DNA of 64,000 nt from Penium margaritaceum (taxonomy: Eukaryota > Streptophyta > Zygnematophyceae > Desmidiales > Peniaceae): assembly GCA_023375785.1 (NCBI GenBank), contig SZWC01000103.1:377592-441591 (forward strand). Direction: 5' to 3'. Both the position numbers and the translations under genes were made by a program. Below the pieces are notes generated by a model. It was not told the origin of the DNA, searched no databases, and saw only the letters and a program-made list of their open reading frames with translations. Numbering within the stretch: position 1 is the stretch's first letter; each line of letters starts with the position of its first letter. Of the stretch, positions 1 through 12,800 are shown piece by piece.

Positions 1-660
1 CAAGTAAGTGCGTGTAAGTACGTGTAATTGCATGTAAGCACGTGTAAGTGCGTGTAAGTGCGTGTAAGTGCGTGTAAGTGGGTGTAAGTGCGTGTAAGTG
101 CAACTAAGTGCGTGTAAGTACGTGTTAGTGCATGTAAGTGTGTGTAAGTGCGTGTAAGTGTGTGTAAATGGATGTAAGTGTGTGTAAGTGTGTATAAGTA
201 CGTGTAAGTTCATGTAAGTGCGTGTAAGTGCATGTAAGTGACTGTAAGTGCTTGTAAGCGTGTGTAAGTGCGTATAAGTGCGGTTTAAGTGCGTGTAAGT
301 GCGTGTAAGTGCGTGTAAGTGCATGTAAGTGTGTTTATGTAGGTGTAAGTGCGTATAAGTGCAGTTTAAGTGGATGTAACTTTGTGTATGTTCGTGTAAG
401 TACGTGTAAGTACGTGTAAGTGTGTGTATGTGTGTGTAAGTGTGTGTAAGTATGTGTACGTGTGTATAAGTGCATGTAAGTGTGTGCCAGTACGTATAAG
501 TGCGTGTTAGTGCATGTAAGTATCTGTAAGTGCGTGTAAGAGCATGTAAGTACGTGTAAGTGTGTGTAGGTGCATGTAGGTGCCTGTAAGTGTGTGTAAG
601 TACGTGTAAGTGCGTGTAAGTGCGTATAAGTACGTGTAAGTGTGTGTAAGTATGTGTACG

Positions 661-1560
661 TGCGTCTAAGTGCGTGTAAGTGCGTATAAGTACGTGTAAG
701 TGTGTGTAAGTATGTGTACGTGCGTCTAAGTGCGTGTAAGTGCGTATAAGTACGTGTAAGTGTGTGTAAGTATGTGTACGTGCGTCTAAGTGCGTGTAAG
801 TGCGTATAAGTACGTGTAAGTGTGTGTAAGTATGTGTACGTGCGTCTAAGTGCGTGTAAGTGCGTATAAGTACGTGTAAGTGTGTGTAAGTATGTGTACG
901 TGCGTCTAAGTGCGTGTAAGTGCGTATAAGTACGTGTAAGTGTGTGTAAGTATGTGTACGTGCGTCTAAGTGCGTGTAAGTGCGTATAAGTACGTGTAAG
1001 TGTGTGTAAGTATGTGTACGTGCGTCTAAGTGCGTGTAAGTGCGTATAAGTACGTGTAAGTGTGTGTAAGTATGTGTACGTGCGTCTAAGTGCGTGTAAG
1101 TGCGTATAAGTACGTGTAAGTGTGTGTAAGTATGTGTACGTGCGTCTAAGTGCGTGTAAGTGCGTATAAGTACGTGTAAGTGTGTGTAAGTATGTGTACG
1201 TGCGTCTAAGTGCGTGTAAGTGCGTATAAGTACGTGTAAGTGTGTGTAAGTATGTGTACGTGCGTCTAAGTGCGTGTAAGTGCGTATAAGTACGTGTAAG
1301 TGTGTGTAAGTATGTGTACGTGCGTCTAAGTGCGTGTAAGTGCGTATAAGTACGTGTAAGTGTGTGTAAGTATGTGTACGTGCGTCTAAGTGCGTGTAAG
1401 TGCGTATAAGTACGTGTAAGTGTGTGTAAGTATGTGTACGTGCGTCTAAGTGCGTGTAAGTGCGTATAAGTACGTGTAAGTGTGTGTAAGTATGTGTACG
1501 TGCGTCTAAGTGCGTGTAAGTGCGTATAAGTACGTGTAAGTGTGTGTAAGTATGTGTACG
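661..1560. repeat. 60-bp higher-order repeat, 15 perfect copies
   Basis: Six decamer variants (starting tgcgtctaag, tgcgtgtaag, tgcgtataag and ending tatgtgtacg) form a 60-bp unit that repeats 15 times without a single difference. A further 50 bp of partial unit lies at 611-660. Neighbouring decamers are highly diverged, so this block was amplified or homogenised recently. The flanks at 451-520 and 1551-1620 are near-identical to each other, so the amplification happened inside an older duplication. Confidence 0.97.
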
Positions 1561-1679
1561 TGTGTATCAGTGCATGTAAGTGTGTGCCAGTACGTATAAG
1601 TGCGTGTTAGTGCATGTAAGTGCGTGTAAGTGCGTGTAAGTATGTGTAAGTGTGTGTAAGTATGTATAAGTGCGTGTAA

Positions 1680-4400
1680 GTGTGTGTAAGTGCGTGTGAG
1701 TGCGTGTACGTATGTACAAGTGCGTGTAAGTGCATGTAAGTGTGTGTACGTGCGTGTAAGTGTGTGTAAGTGCGTGTAAGTTCGTATAAGTGTGTGTAAG
1801 TGCGTGTAAGTACTTATAAGTGCGTGAAAGTGCGTGTAAATGCGTGTAAGTGCAAGAAAGTACGTGTAAGTACGTGTAAGTGCGTGTAAGTGCGTATAAG
1901 TACGTGTAAGTTTGTGTAAGTGCATGTAAGTTCCTGTGAGTGTGTGTAAGTGCGTGTACGTGCGTGTAATTGCGTGTAAGTGTGTGTAAGTTCGTTTAAG
2001 TGCCTGTAAGTACGTGTAAGTATTTGTTAGTGCAAGTAAGTGCATGTGAGTGCATATAAGTGCGTGTATGTGCGTGTAAGCACGTGTAAGTGCGTATAAG
2101 TGCATGTAAGTACATGTAAGTGCGTGTAAGTACGTGTAAGTATTTGTTAGTGCAAGTAAGTGCATGTGAGTGCATATAAGTGCGTGTATGTGCGTGTAAG
2201 CACGTGTAAGTGCGTATAAGTGCATGTAAGTACATGTAAGTGCGTATACATATGTGTAAGTGCGTGTAAGTTCGTGTAAGTGCGTATAAGTGTGTGTAAG
2301 TGCGTGTAAGTCCGTGTAAGTGCGTGTAAGTACGTGTAAGTATGCGTAAGTACGTGTAAGTTCGTGTAAGTGACTGTCAGTTTGTGTAAGTGCGTGTTAG
2401 TGAGTATAAGTGCGTGTAAGTGCGTGTAAGTGTGTGTAAGTGCGTGTAAGTGCATATAAGTGTGTGTAAATGCGTGTAAGAAGTGTAAGTGCGTGTAAGT
2501 GCGTGTAATTACGTGTACGTATGTGTAAGTGAATGTACGTTTGTGTAAGTGTGTGTAAAAACGTACATGTAAGTGTGTGTAAGTGCATATAAGTGCATGT
2601 AGGTACGTATAAGTGCGTGTAAGTGCGTGTAAGTGCGTGTACGTGCGTGTAAGTGTGTGTAAGTGCGTGTAAGTATGTGTAAGTGCGTCTAAGTGCATGT
2701 AAGTGCATGTAAGTGCGTGTAAGTGCGTGTAAGTATGTGTAAGTGCGTCTAAGTGCATGTAAGTGCATGTAAGTGCGTGTAAGTGCGTATAAGTGCGTAT
2801 AAGTGCGTATAAGTAAGTGTAAGTGCGTATAAGTGCGTGCAAGTGTGTATAAGTGCGTATACGTGTGGTGTAGATGCGTGTAAGTGTATGTTAGTACGTA
2901 TAAGTGTATGTAAGTGTGTGTAAGTGCATGTAAGTGCGTATAATTGCATATAAGTACGTATAAGTGCGTGTAAGTGCATGTAAGTGCGTGTTATTGCGTG
3001 TAAGTGTATGTAAAAGCGTATAAGTACGTGTAAGTGCGTGTAAGTTCTTATAAGTACTTGTAAGTGTGTGTAAGTGCATGTAAGTGCGTGTAGGTACGTG
3101 TAAGTACGTGTAAGTGCGTGTAAGTGTGTATAAGTGTGTGTAAGTGTGTCTAAGTGCGTATAAGTACGTGTAAGTGCGTGTAAGTACGTGTAAGTACGTG
3201 TAAGTTTGTGTAAGTGCGTGTAAATGCTTGTAAGTGCATGTAAGTGTGTGTAAGTGTGTGTAATGGCATGTAAGTGCGGTTAAAGTTTCTGTGAGTACGT
3301 GTGAGTGCGTGTAAGTGCGTGTAAGTGTGTATAAGTGTGTATATGTGCGTGTAAGTGCAGTTTAAGTCTGTGTAAGTGCGTATAAGTGCGTGTAAGTATG
3401 TGTATGTGCGTGTAAGTGTATGTAAGTGTATGTAAGTGTGTGTAAGTGTATGGAAGTATGTGTAAGTGCGTGTAAGTGCGTATAAGTACGTGTAAGTGCG
3501 TGCAAGTGCTTATAAGTGCATGTTAGTGCATGTAAGTGTGTGTAAGTGCGTGTAAGTGTGTATAGGTGCATGTAAGTGTGTGTAAGTGTGTGTAGGTGCG
3601 TGTACGTATATGTAAGTGTGTGTAAGTGTGTGTAAGTGCATGTAAGTGCGTGTAAGTATGTGTAAGTGCGTGTAAGTGTGTAAAAGTGCATGTAAGTGCG
3701 TGTAAGTGCATGTAAGTGCGTCTAAGTGCGTGTAAGTGCATGTAAGTGCGTGTACGTACGTGTAAGTATGTGTAAGTGCATGTAAGTGTGGTGTAAGTAC
3801 GAGTAAGTTCGTGTAAGAGCATGTTAGTATGTAGAAGTGCGTGTAAGTGTGTGTAAGTGTGTATAAGTGCGTGTAAATGTGTGTAAGTGCGTGTAAGTGC
3901 GTGTAAGTACGTATAAGTGCATGTAAGTGTCTGTTAGTGCGTATAAGTGTGTGTAAAAGCGTGTAAGTGTGTGTAAGTGCATGTAAGTGTGTGTAAGTGA
4001 ATGTAAGTGCATGTAAGTGCATGTAAGTGCGTGTAAGTGCGTGTAACTGTGTGTAAGTCTGTGTAAGTGTGTGTAAGTGCACGTACGTACGAGTAAGTGC
4101 GTATAAGTGCATGTAAGTGCGTGTAAGTACATGTAAGTTTGTGTAAGTGCGTGTAACTGCGTACAAGTGCGTGTAAGTGCATATAAGTGTGTGTAAGTGC
4201 GTGTAAGTACGGTTTAGGTTCGTGTAAGTGCGTGTAAGTGCGTGTAAGTGCGTGTAAGTGTGTATAAGTGCGCCTAAGTGCGTGAAAGTGCTTGTAAGTG
4301 CAGTTTAAGTGGGTGTAATTTTGTGTAAGTTTGTATAAAAGTGTGTAAGTGCGTCTAAGTGCGTGTAAGTGAGTGTAAGTACAACTAAGTATGCGTAAGT
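1680..4400. repeat. Segmental duplication, copy A (paralogue at about 32.9-35.6 kb)
   Basis: The order of rare decamer variants in this stretch is repeated near 32.9-35.6 kb. Matching landmarks are the gtggtgtaag unit followed by atgttagtatgtagaag (3788 and 34999), the ggttaggttcg-type unit (4210 and 35394) and acaactaagt (4381 and 35564). The offset at the last landmark is 31183 bp. The copies are clearly diverged, so the duplication is not recent. Exact edges cannot be set by eye. Confidence 0.75.
2020..2250. repeat. Local 120-bp tandem duplication in the array
   Basis: The segment containing gtatttgttagtgcaagtaa, followed by the variants gcatgtgag, tatgtgcg and aagcacgtg, occurs at about 2030 and again 120 bp later. 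The length is a multiple of ten, so the decamer register is kept. Related copies of this motif string lie near 29.25, 29.33 and 33.44 kb. Confidence 0.85.
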
Positions 4401-7163
4401 GCGCGTAAGTATGTGTAAGTGCGTGTAAGTGTGTATAAGTGCGTGCAAGTACGTGTTAGTGTGTGTATGGGTGTGTGTAAGTGTGTGTAAGTACGTGTAA
4501 GTGCATCTAAGTGCGTGTAAGTTCGTGTAGGTACGTGTAGGTGCGTGTAAGTGTGTGTAAGTGCATGTGAGTGCGTATAAGTGCGTGTAAGTGCGTGTAA
4601 GTGTGTGTAAGTGCGTGTAAGTGCATATAAGTGTGTGTAAGTGTGTGTAAGTATGTGTAAGTATGTGTAAGTGCATGTAGGTGCGTGTAAGTACATGTAA
4701 GTGCGTGTAAGTGTGATTTAAGTGTATGTAAGTTCGTGTAAGTGCGTGTAAGTACGTACACGTATGTGTAAGTGCGTGTAAGTGCGTATAAGTACGTGTA
4801 AGTGTGTGTAAGTACGTGTAAGTGCGTGTAAGTACGTGTAAGTGCGTGTAAGTGCGTGTAAGTGTGTGTAAGTGCGTGTAAGTGCATATAAGTGTGTGTA
4901 AGTGTGTGTAAGTATGTGTAAGTATGTGTAAGTGCATGTAGGTGCGTGTAAGTACATGTAAGTGCGTGTAAGTGTGATTTAAGTGTATGTAAGTTCGTGT
5001 AAGGGCGTGTAAGTACGTACACGTATGTGTAAGTGCGTGTAAGTGCGTATAAGTGCGTGTAAGTGCGTGTAAGTGTGTGTAAGTGCGTGTAAGTGCATAT
5101 AAGTGTGTGTAAATGCGTGTAAGTACGTGTAAGTGCGTGTAAGTGCGTGTAAGTACGTACACGTATGTGTAAGTGCGTGTAAGTGCGTATAAGTACGTGT
5201 AAGTGTGTGTAAGTACGTGTAAGTACGTGTAAGTATGTGTAAGTGCGTGTTAGTGCGTGTAAGTGTGCGTAAAACCGTATAAGTGCGTGTAAGTGTGTAT
5301 AAGTGCATGTAAGTGCGTGTAAGTACATGTAAGTGCGTTTAAGTGCATGTAAGTGTGTGTAAGTGCATGTAAGTGCGTGTAAGTGCGTGTAAGTGCATGT
5401 AAGTATGTGTAAATTTGTATAAGTGCGTGTAAGTGTGTGTAAGTGCGTGTCAGTATGTGTAATTGCATGTACGTTTGCGTAAGTATGTGTAAATGAGTGT
5501 AAGTGTGTGTAAGTGCATGTAAGTACGTGTAAGTGCATGTAATTATGTGTAAGTACGTGTAAGGTCGTATCAGAGCATGTAAGAGCGTGTAAATGCGTGT
5601 AAGTGCGTGTGAGTGCATGTAAGTGTGTGTATGTGCGTATGCGTGTGTGTAAGTGCCTGTAAGTTTGTGTAAGTGCATGTAAGTGCGTGTAAGTATGTGT
5701 AAGTGCGTGTAAGTGCATGTAAGTACGTGTAAGTGTGTAAGTGTGTGTAAGTATGTATAAGTACGTGTAAGTGCGTGTAATTGCATGTAACTGCGTGTAC
5801 GTGCATGTAAGTGCGTGTAAGTACGTGTAAGCGCGTGTAAGTACGTGTTAGTTTGTGTAAGTATGTGTACGTTCCAGTAAGTGCGTGTAAGTGTGTGTAA
5901 GTACGTGTAAGTGCGTGTAAGTGCGTGTAAGTGTGTAAAAGTACGTGTAAGTGCGTGTACGTGTGTGTAAGTACATGTAAGTACGTATAAGTACGTGTAA
6001 GTGTGTGTAAGTGCATGTTAGTCTGTATAAGTACGTGTAAGTACATGGAAGTGTGTGTAAGTGTATGTAAGTATGCATAAGTATGTGTAAGTGCGTGTAA
6101 GTGCATGTAAGTGCGTGTAAGTATGTGTAAGTGTGTGTAAGTACGTGTAAGTATGTGTAAGTTTGTGTAAGTGAATGTAAGTTCGTGTAAGTGCGTATAA
6201 GTGCGTGTAAGTCCGTGTAAGTACGTATAAGTGTGTGTAAGTGCGTGTAAGTGCGTGTAAGTGTGTGTAAGTACATGAAAGTGCTAAAAGTACATATAAG
6301 TACGTGTAAGTACGTGTAAGTGTGTATAAGTACGTGTTAGTTTGTGTAAGTGAATGTAAGTTCGTGTAAGTGTGTGTAAGTGCGTGTAAGTACGTGTAAG
6401 TAGGTGTAAGTGCGTGTAAGTGCTTGTAAGTATATGTAAGTGCGTGTAAGTGCATGTAAGTGCGTGTAAGTGTGTCTAAATGTATATAAGTGCATGTAAG
6501 TGCGTGTCAGTGCCTGTGAGTACGTGTAAGAGCGTGTAAGTGCATGTAAGTGTGTGTAAGTGCAGTTTAAGTTCGTATAAGTGAGTGTAAGTGCGTGTAA
6601 GTACAAGTAAGTATGTGTAAGTGCGTGTAAGTGCGTGTAAGTATGTGTATGTGCGTGTAAGTGCGTGTAAGTGCGTGTAAGTGCTAAAAGTGCAAGTAAG
6701 TGCATGTAAGTGCGTGTAAGTACATGTAAGTACGTGTAAGTGCAGTTTAAATTCATGTAAGTGCGTGTAAGTGCGTGTAAGTGCTAAAAGTGCAAGTAAG
6801 TGCATGTAAGTGCGTGTAAGTACATGTAAGTACGTGTAAGTGCAGTTTAAATTCATGTAAGTGTGTGTAAGTGCGTGTAAGTGCGTGGAAGTATGTGTAA
6901 GTTCGTGTAAGTATGTGAAGGTGCATGTAACTACAGTTAAAGTGGGTGTAGTTTTGTGTAAGTTTATGTAAGTGTGTGTAAGTGCGTGTAAGTGCGTATA
7001 AGTGCGTGTAAGTACGTGTAAGTGCGTGCAAGTGAGTGTAAGTGCGTCTAAGTGTGTGTAAGTGCGTCTAAGTGCGTGTAAGTGCGTGTAAGTACATGTA
7101 AGTGCATGTAAGTGCGTGTAAGTGTGATTGAAGTGCGTGTAAGATCATGTAAGTGTGTGTAAG

Positions 7164-7548
7164 TATGCATGAGAAAAAAATATCCGCTAACCGGGGTATC
7201 CGGACTATCCGTCCAGTATCCGGATAGCGGATAGTACCTGGAAAACAACTTAGAAGGATATCCGGATACATCCGGATACATCCGGATGTGGATATCAGCT
7301 GGAAATATGTGGCTTTCTTTTAAGGTGTCCGTGAGTATCCGGAGGTATCCACTGGTATCCATACAAGTATCCGGATGTATCCGTACTTCTATCCGTTGAA
7401 CTTTCTGGAAAGTGCAAGTATCCCCAAGTATCCGTAAGTATCCGGATACTTGAGGCAACTATCCGGATAGCGGATACGTGACTGGTGAATATATCCGGAT
7501 TGCGGATACCTCCAAAAAGGGACGAATTTTTCCGGATTCTCATGCCTA
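7164..7548. mobile_element. MITE-like element, copy 1 (TA target site, TATCCGGATA palindromes)
   Basis: A 385-bp island unlike the decamer interrupts the array. Its ends form short inverted repeats: TATGCATGAGAA on the left and TTCTCATGCCTA on the right. A TA on each side suits a TA target-site duplication. The inside is packed with the palindrome TATCCGGATA and its parts (TCCGGA, GGATATCC, TAGCGGATA), so it can fold on itself. No transposase is present. The copy at 9506-9890 has exactly the same length and the same flanking array context, so both probably come from one insertion that was later duplicated with its surroundings. Reading frames across it are by-products. The family is not recognised; the TA target site would suit a Tc1/mariner-type or other TA-specific transposase. 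Confidence 0.8.
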
Positions 7549-7686
7549 TGTGTAAGTGCGTATAAGTATGTGTAAGTGCGTGTAAGTGCGTGTAAGTGCA
7601 TGTAAGTGCGTGTAAGTGGGTGTAAGTGCGTGTTAGTACATATAAGTGTGTGTAAAAGCGTATAAGTGTGTGTAAGTGTGTGTAAN

Positions 7687-7836
7687 AACTTTCTGGATAG
7701 TGCAAGTATCCCCAAGTATCCGTAAGTATCCGGATATTTGAGGCAACTATCCGGATAGCGGATACCTGACTGGTGAATATATCCGGATTGCGGATACCTC
7801 CAAAAAGGGACGAATTTTTCCGGATTCTCATGCCTA
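7687..7836. mobile_element. MITE-like element, 3' part of a duplicate copy
   Basis: This is the right-hand 150 bp of the element at 7164-7548, collinear with 7399-7548 at an offset of 288 bp. The match continues into the following decamers to about 7973 with only a few differences. It starts directly after a single N at 7686. At three of the differing sites this copy agrees with the 9.5-kb copy rather than with copy 1. It may be a real duplication or two haplotype contigs joined end to end. Confidence 0.8.
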
Positions 7837-9505
7837 TGTGTAAGTGCGTATAAGTATGTGTAAGTGCGTGTAAGTGCGTGTAAGTGCATGTAAGTGCGTG
7901 TAAGTGGGTGTAAGTGCGTGTTAGTACATATAAGTGTGTGTAAAAGCGTATAAGTGTCTGTAAGTGTGTGTAAGTGCATGTAAGTGCATGTAAGTGCGTG
8001 TAAGTGCATGTAAATGCATGTAAGTGCGTGTAAGTACATGTAAGCGCGTGTAAGTACGTATAAGTGCGTGTAAGTGCGTGTATGTATGTATAAGTGCATG
8101 TAAGTACGAATAAGTGCATGTACGGGCGTATAAGTACGTGTAAGTGCGTGTAAGTGCATGTAAGTGCGTGTGAGTGCGTGTGAGTACGTGTAAGTATGTG
8201 TAAGTGCGTGTAAGAACGTGTAAGTGCGTGTAAGTGTGTGTCAGTACGTGTAAGTACGTGTAAGTGTGTATAAGTACATGTAAGTGAGTGTAAGTTTGTG
8301 TAAGTGCGTGTAAATGCGTGAAAGTGCATGTAAGTGCGTGTAAGCACGTGTAAGTGCATGTAAGTATGTATAAGTGCGTGTAAGAGTGTGCAAGAGCGTG
8401 TGAGAGCGTGTAAGTACGTATAAGTGCGTGTAAGTGCGTGTAAGTGTGTGTAAGTATGTGTAAGTGCGTGTAAGTGCATGTACGTTCATATCAGTGTGTG
8501 TAAGTACGTGTAAGTGCGTGTAAGTGTGTGTAAGTATGTGTAAGTGCGTGTAAGTGCATGTACGTTCATATCAGTGTGTGTAAGTACGTGTAAGTACGTG
8601 TAAGTTTGTGTAAGTTTGTCTAAGTGTGTGTAAGTGTGTGTAAGTGCATGTAAGTGCATGTAAGTGTGGGTAAGTACAAAAACGTGCGTGTAAGTATGTG
8701 CAAGTGTGTGTAAGTGCGTGTACGTGCGTGTAACTGCATGTACGTGCGTGTAAGTGTGTGTAAGTACGTGTAAGCGTGTGTAAGTACGTGTTAGTTCGTA
8801 TAAGTGCGTGTAAGTTCCTGTAAGTACGTGTAAGTATGTGGAAGTACGTATAAGTGCGTGTAAGTGCGTATAAGTACGTGTAAGTACGTGTAAGTACGTG
8901 TAAGTGCGTGTCAGTACGTGTAAGTACGTGTAAGTTCATGTAAGTACGTGTAAGTGCGTGTAAGTGCGTGTAAGTGCGTATAAGCGCGTGTAAGTACATG
9001 TAAGTGCGTGTAAGTATGTGAAAGTGCATGTAAGTACGTGTAAGTGTGTGTAAGTACGTGTAAGCGTGTGTAAGTACGTGTTAGTTCGTATAAGTGCGTG
9101 TAAGTTCCTGTAAGTACGTGTAAGTACGTGGAAGTACGTATAAGTGCGTGTAAGTGCGTATAAGTACGTGTAAGTACGTGTAAGTACGTGTAAGTGCGTG
9201 TCAGTACGTGTAAGTACGTGTAAGTTCATGTAAGTACGTGTAAGTGCGTGTAAGTGCGTGTAAGTGCGTATAAGTGCGTGTAAGTACATGTAAGTGCGTG
9301 TAAGTATGTGAAAGTGCATGTAAGTACGTGTAAGTTCATGTAAATGAATGTAAGTTCGTGTAAGTGCGTATAAGTGCGTATAAGTGCGTCTAAGTGCGTG
9401 TAAGTATGTCTAAGTGCCTGTAAGTGCATATAAGTGCGTGTAAGTGCGTGTGAGTGAGTGTAAGTGTGGTTGAAGTGCGTATACGTTCGTGTAAGTGCGT
9501 GTAAG

Positions 9506-9890
9506 TAGGCATTAGAAAACAATATCCGCTATCCGGGGTATCCGCACGATCCTTCCAGTATCCGGATAGCAAATAGTACCTGGAAAACAACTTACAAGGA
9601 TATCCGGATACATCCATATATATGTGGATGTGGATATCAGCTGGAGATATGTGGATTTTTCTGAAGGTGCCTGTGAGTATCCGGAGGTATCCGCTGGTAT
9701 CCGTACAAGTATCGGGGTGTATCCGTACTTCTATCCGTTGAGCTATCCGGATAGTGCAAGTATCCGCAAGTATCCGTAAGTATCCGGATATTTGAGGCAA
9801 CTATCCAGATAGCGGATACCTGACTGGTGAAAATATCCGGATAGCGGATACCTCAAAAAAGGGACAGATATATCCGGATTTTCATGCCTA
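9506..9890. mobile_element. MITE-like element, copy 2
   Basis: This 385-bp element is bounded by TAGGCATTAGAAAA on the left and TTTTCATGCCTA on the right, so GGCAT/ATGCC inverted ends are flanked by TA on both sides. The interior has the same repeated TATCCGGATA palindromes as the 7.2-kb copy, with scattered substitutions. The flanking decamers also match those of copy 1: a gttgaagtgcg unit lies about 35 bp upstream, and gtgggtgtaag and gtaaaag units lie downstream. This indicates segmental duplication of one insertion rather than two independent insertions. Confidence 0.82.
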
Positions 9891-12800
9891 CGTGTTATTG
9901 CGTATAAGTGTGTGTATGTGCGTATAAGTGCGTGTAAGTGTGTGTAAGTGGGTGTAAGTGTGTGTTAGTGTGTGTAAGTGTGTGTAAAAGTGTATAAGTA
10001 CGTGTAAGTATGTGTAAGTGTGTGTAAGTGCATGTAAGTGTGTATAAGTGCATGTAAGTGCGTGTAAGTGTGTGTAAGTATGTATAAGTGCGTGTAAGTA
10101 CGTATAAGTGTGTGTAAGTGCGTGTAAGTGCGTGTCAGTACGTGTAAGTGCGTGTAAGTGCCTTTAAGTGCGTATAAGTGCGTGTAAGTGTCTGTAAGTG
10201 CGTATAAGTGTGTATAAATGCGTGTGAGTGCGTGTGAGTACGTGTAAGTATGTATAAGTGCGTGTAAATGTGTATAAGTGCGTATAAGTGTGTATCAGTG
10301 CGTGTAAGTGCCTGTAAGTGCATGTAAGTGTGTGTACGTTTGTGTAAGTGCGTGTAAATGCGTGAGTGCGTGTAAGTGCATGTAAGTGTGTGTACGTGCA
10401 TATATGTATGTATCAGTGCGTGTAAGGTCATATAAGAGTGTGTGAGAGTGTGTAAATACGTATAAGTACGTGTAAGTGTGTGTAAGTGTGTGTAAGTGCG
10501 TGTAAGTGCGTGTAAGTGCATGTAAGTACGTTTAAGTTCGTGTAAGTGTGTGTAAGTACGTGTAAGTGTGTGTAACTGCGTGTACGTGCGTATAAGTGCA
10601 TGTAATGCGTGTGAGTGCGTGAAAGTATGTGTAAGTTTGTGTACGTGCGTGTAAATTCCTGTAAGTATAGGTAAGTGCATGTAAGTGTAGGTAAGTGCAT
10701 GTAAGTGCGTGTAAGTGTGTGTAAGTACGTGTAAGTGTGTGTAAGTGCGTGTAAGTACGTGTAAGTACGTGTAAGTGCAAGTAAGTGCGTGTAAGTATGT
10801 GTAAGTGCATGTTAGGCGTATAAACACGTGTAAGTGTGTGTAAGTGCGTATAAGTGCATGTAAGTGCGTGTAAGTGCGTGTAAGTGCGTGTAAGTGCGTG
10901 TAAGTGTGTGTAAGTGTGAGTAAGTACGTGTAAGTGTATGTAAGTGCGTGTAAGTGCGTGTAAGTGTGTGTAAGTGCGTGTAAGTGCGTATAAGTACGTG
11001 TGAGTTTGTGTTAGTGAATGTAAGTTTGTGTAAGTGCGTGTAAGTATGTGTAAGTGTGCGTAAGTGTGTGTAAGTACGTGTAAGTTTGTGTTAAGGAATA
11101 TAAGTTCGTGTAAGTGCCTGTAAGTGCGTGTAAGTGCGTGTAAGTACGTGTAAGTACGTGGTAAGTGTGTGTAAGTACGTGTAAGTGCTTGTAAATACGT
11201 GTAAGTGTCTGTAAGTGTTTATGAGTGCGTGTGAGTGCATGTAAGTATGTGTAAGTGCGTGTAAGTGCATGTAAGTGCGTGTAAGTACGTCTCAGTACGT
11301 GTAAGTGCGTGTAAGTACGTGTAAGTGCGTGTTAATGCGTGTACGTTTGTGTAAGTGCGTGTAAATGCGTGTAAGTATGCGTGTAAGTTTAAGTGGGTGT
11401 AATTTCGTGTAAGTTTGTTTAAGTACGTGTAAGTACGTGTAAGTGTGTGTAAGTACGTATAAGTGCGTGTAAGTACGTGTAAGTGCGTGTAAGTGCGTGT
11501 AAGTATGTATAAGTGTGTGTAAATATGTGTAAGTGTGTGTAAGTGTGTGTAAGTGCCTGTTAGCACATATAATTGCGTGTAAGTGCGTGTAAGTGTGTGT
11601 AAGTGTGGTTTAAGTGCGTATAAATTCGTGTAAGTGCGTGTAAGTTCGTATAAGTGCGTGTAAGTTTGTGTAAGTGTGTATTATTGCATGTAAGTGTGTG
11701 CCAAAGCGTGTAAGTGCGTGGAAGTGTGTGTAAGTGCATTTAAGTACGTGTAAGTGCATATAAATGCGTGTAAGTGTGTGTAAGTGCATGTAAGTGCGTG
11801 TAAGTCCGTGTAAGTACGTGTAAGTGCGTGTAAGTGCATATAAGCGTGTGTAAGTACGTGTAAGTATGTGAAAGTACGTGTAAGTGTGTGTAAGTGCGTG
11901 TAAGTGCGTGTAAGTGTGTGTAAGTACGTGTGACTGTGTGTAAGTATGTGTAAGTGCGTGTAAGTGAGTGTAAGTGCGTGTAAGTGCGTATAAGTGTGTG
12001 TAAGTGCGTGTAAGTGCGTGTAAGTGCATGTAAGTATGTATAAGTGTATGTAAGTGCATGTAAGTACGTGTACGTGCGTGTAAGTACGTGTAAGTGCATG
12101 TAAGTGCATGTAAGTGTGTTTTAGTGCGTGTAAGTGCGTGTTAGTACGTGTGAGTGTGTGTAAGAGCGTGTAAGTGTATGTAAGTGGGTGTTAGTGCGGT
12201 TTAAGTTTGTGTAAGTGAGTGTAAGTACGTGTAAGTACGTGTAAGTTCGTGTAAGTATGTGTAAGTGCGTGTAAGTGCTAAAAGTGTGTGTAAGTGTGTA
12301 TAAGTGCGTGTAAGTGTGTGTAAGTGTGTGTAAGTGCAGTTTAAGTTCGTGTAAGTGCGTGTACGTGCGTGTACTTGTGTGTAAGTGCGTGTAAGTATGT
12401 GAAAGTACGTGTAAGTGAATGTAAGTGCGTGTAAGTATGTACAAGTGCGTATAAGTACGTGTAAGTTCATGTAAGTGTGTGTAAGTACATGTAAGTGCGT
12501 ATAAGTATGTGTAAGTACGTGTAAGTGCAAGTAAGTGCGTGTAAGTATGTGTAAGTGCATGCAAGCACATGTAAGTGCGTGTAAGTGCGTGTAAGTGCGT
12601 GTAAGGGAGTGTAAATATGTGTAAGTGCAAGTAAGTGTGTGTTAGTACGTGTAAGTGCGTATAAGTGCGTGTAAGTGCGTGTAAGTGCATGTAAGTGCGT
12701 GTAAGTGCGTTTAAGTAAGTGTAAGTACGTGTAACTTTGTGTAAGTACGTGTATGTGCGTGTAAGTGCTTGTAAGTGTGTTTAAGTACGTGTGAGTGCAG

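Noticed and set aside
7048-7458. Protein with SGYLRIL-type repeats over the MITE
   Set aside because: The repeated peptide is just TATCCGGATAC read in frame; it starts and ends inside decamers and is not shared as an intact frame by the other copy.
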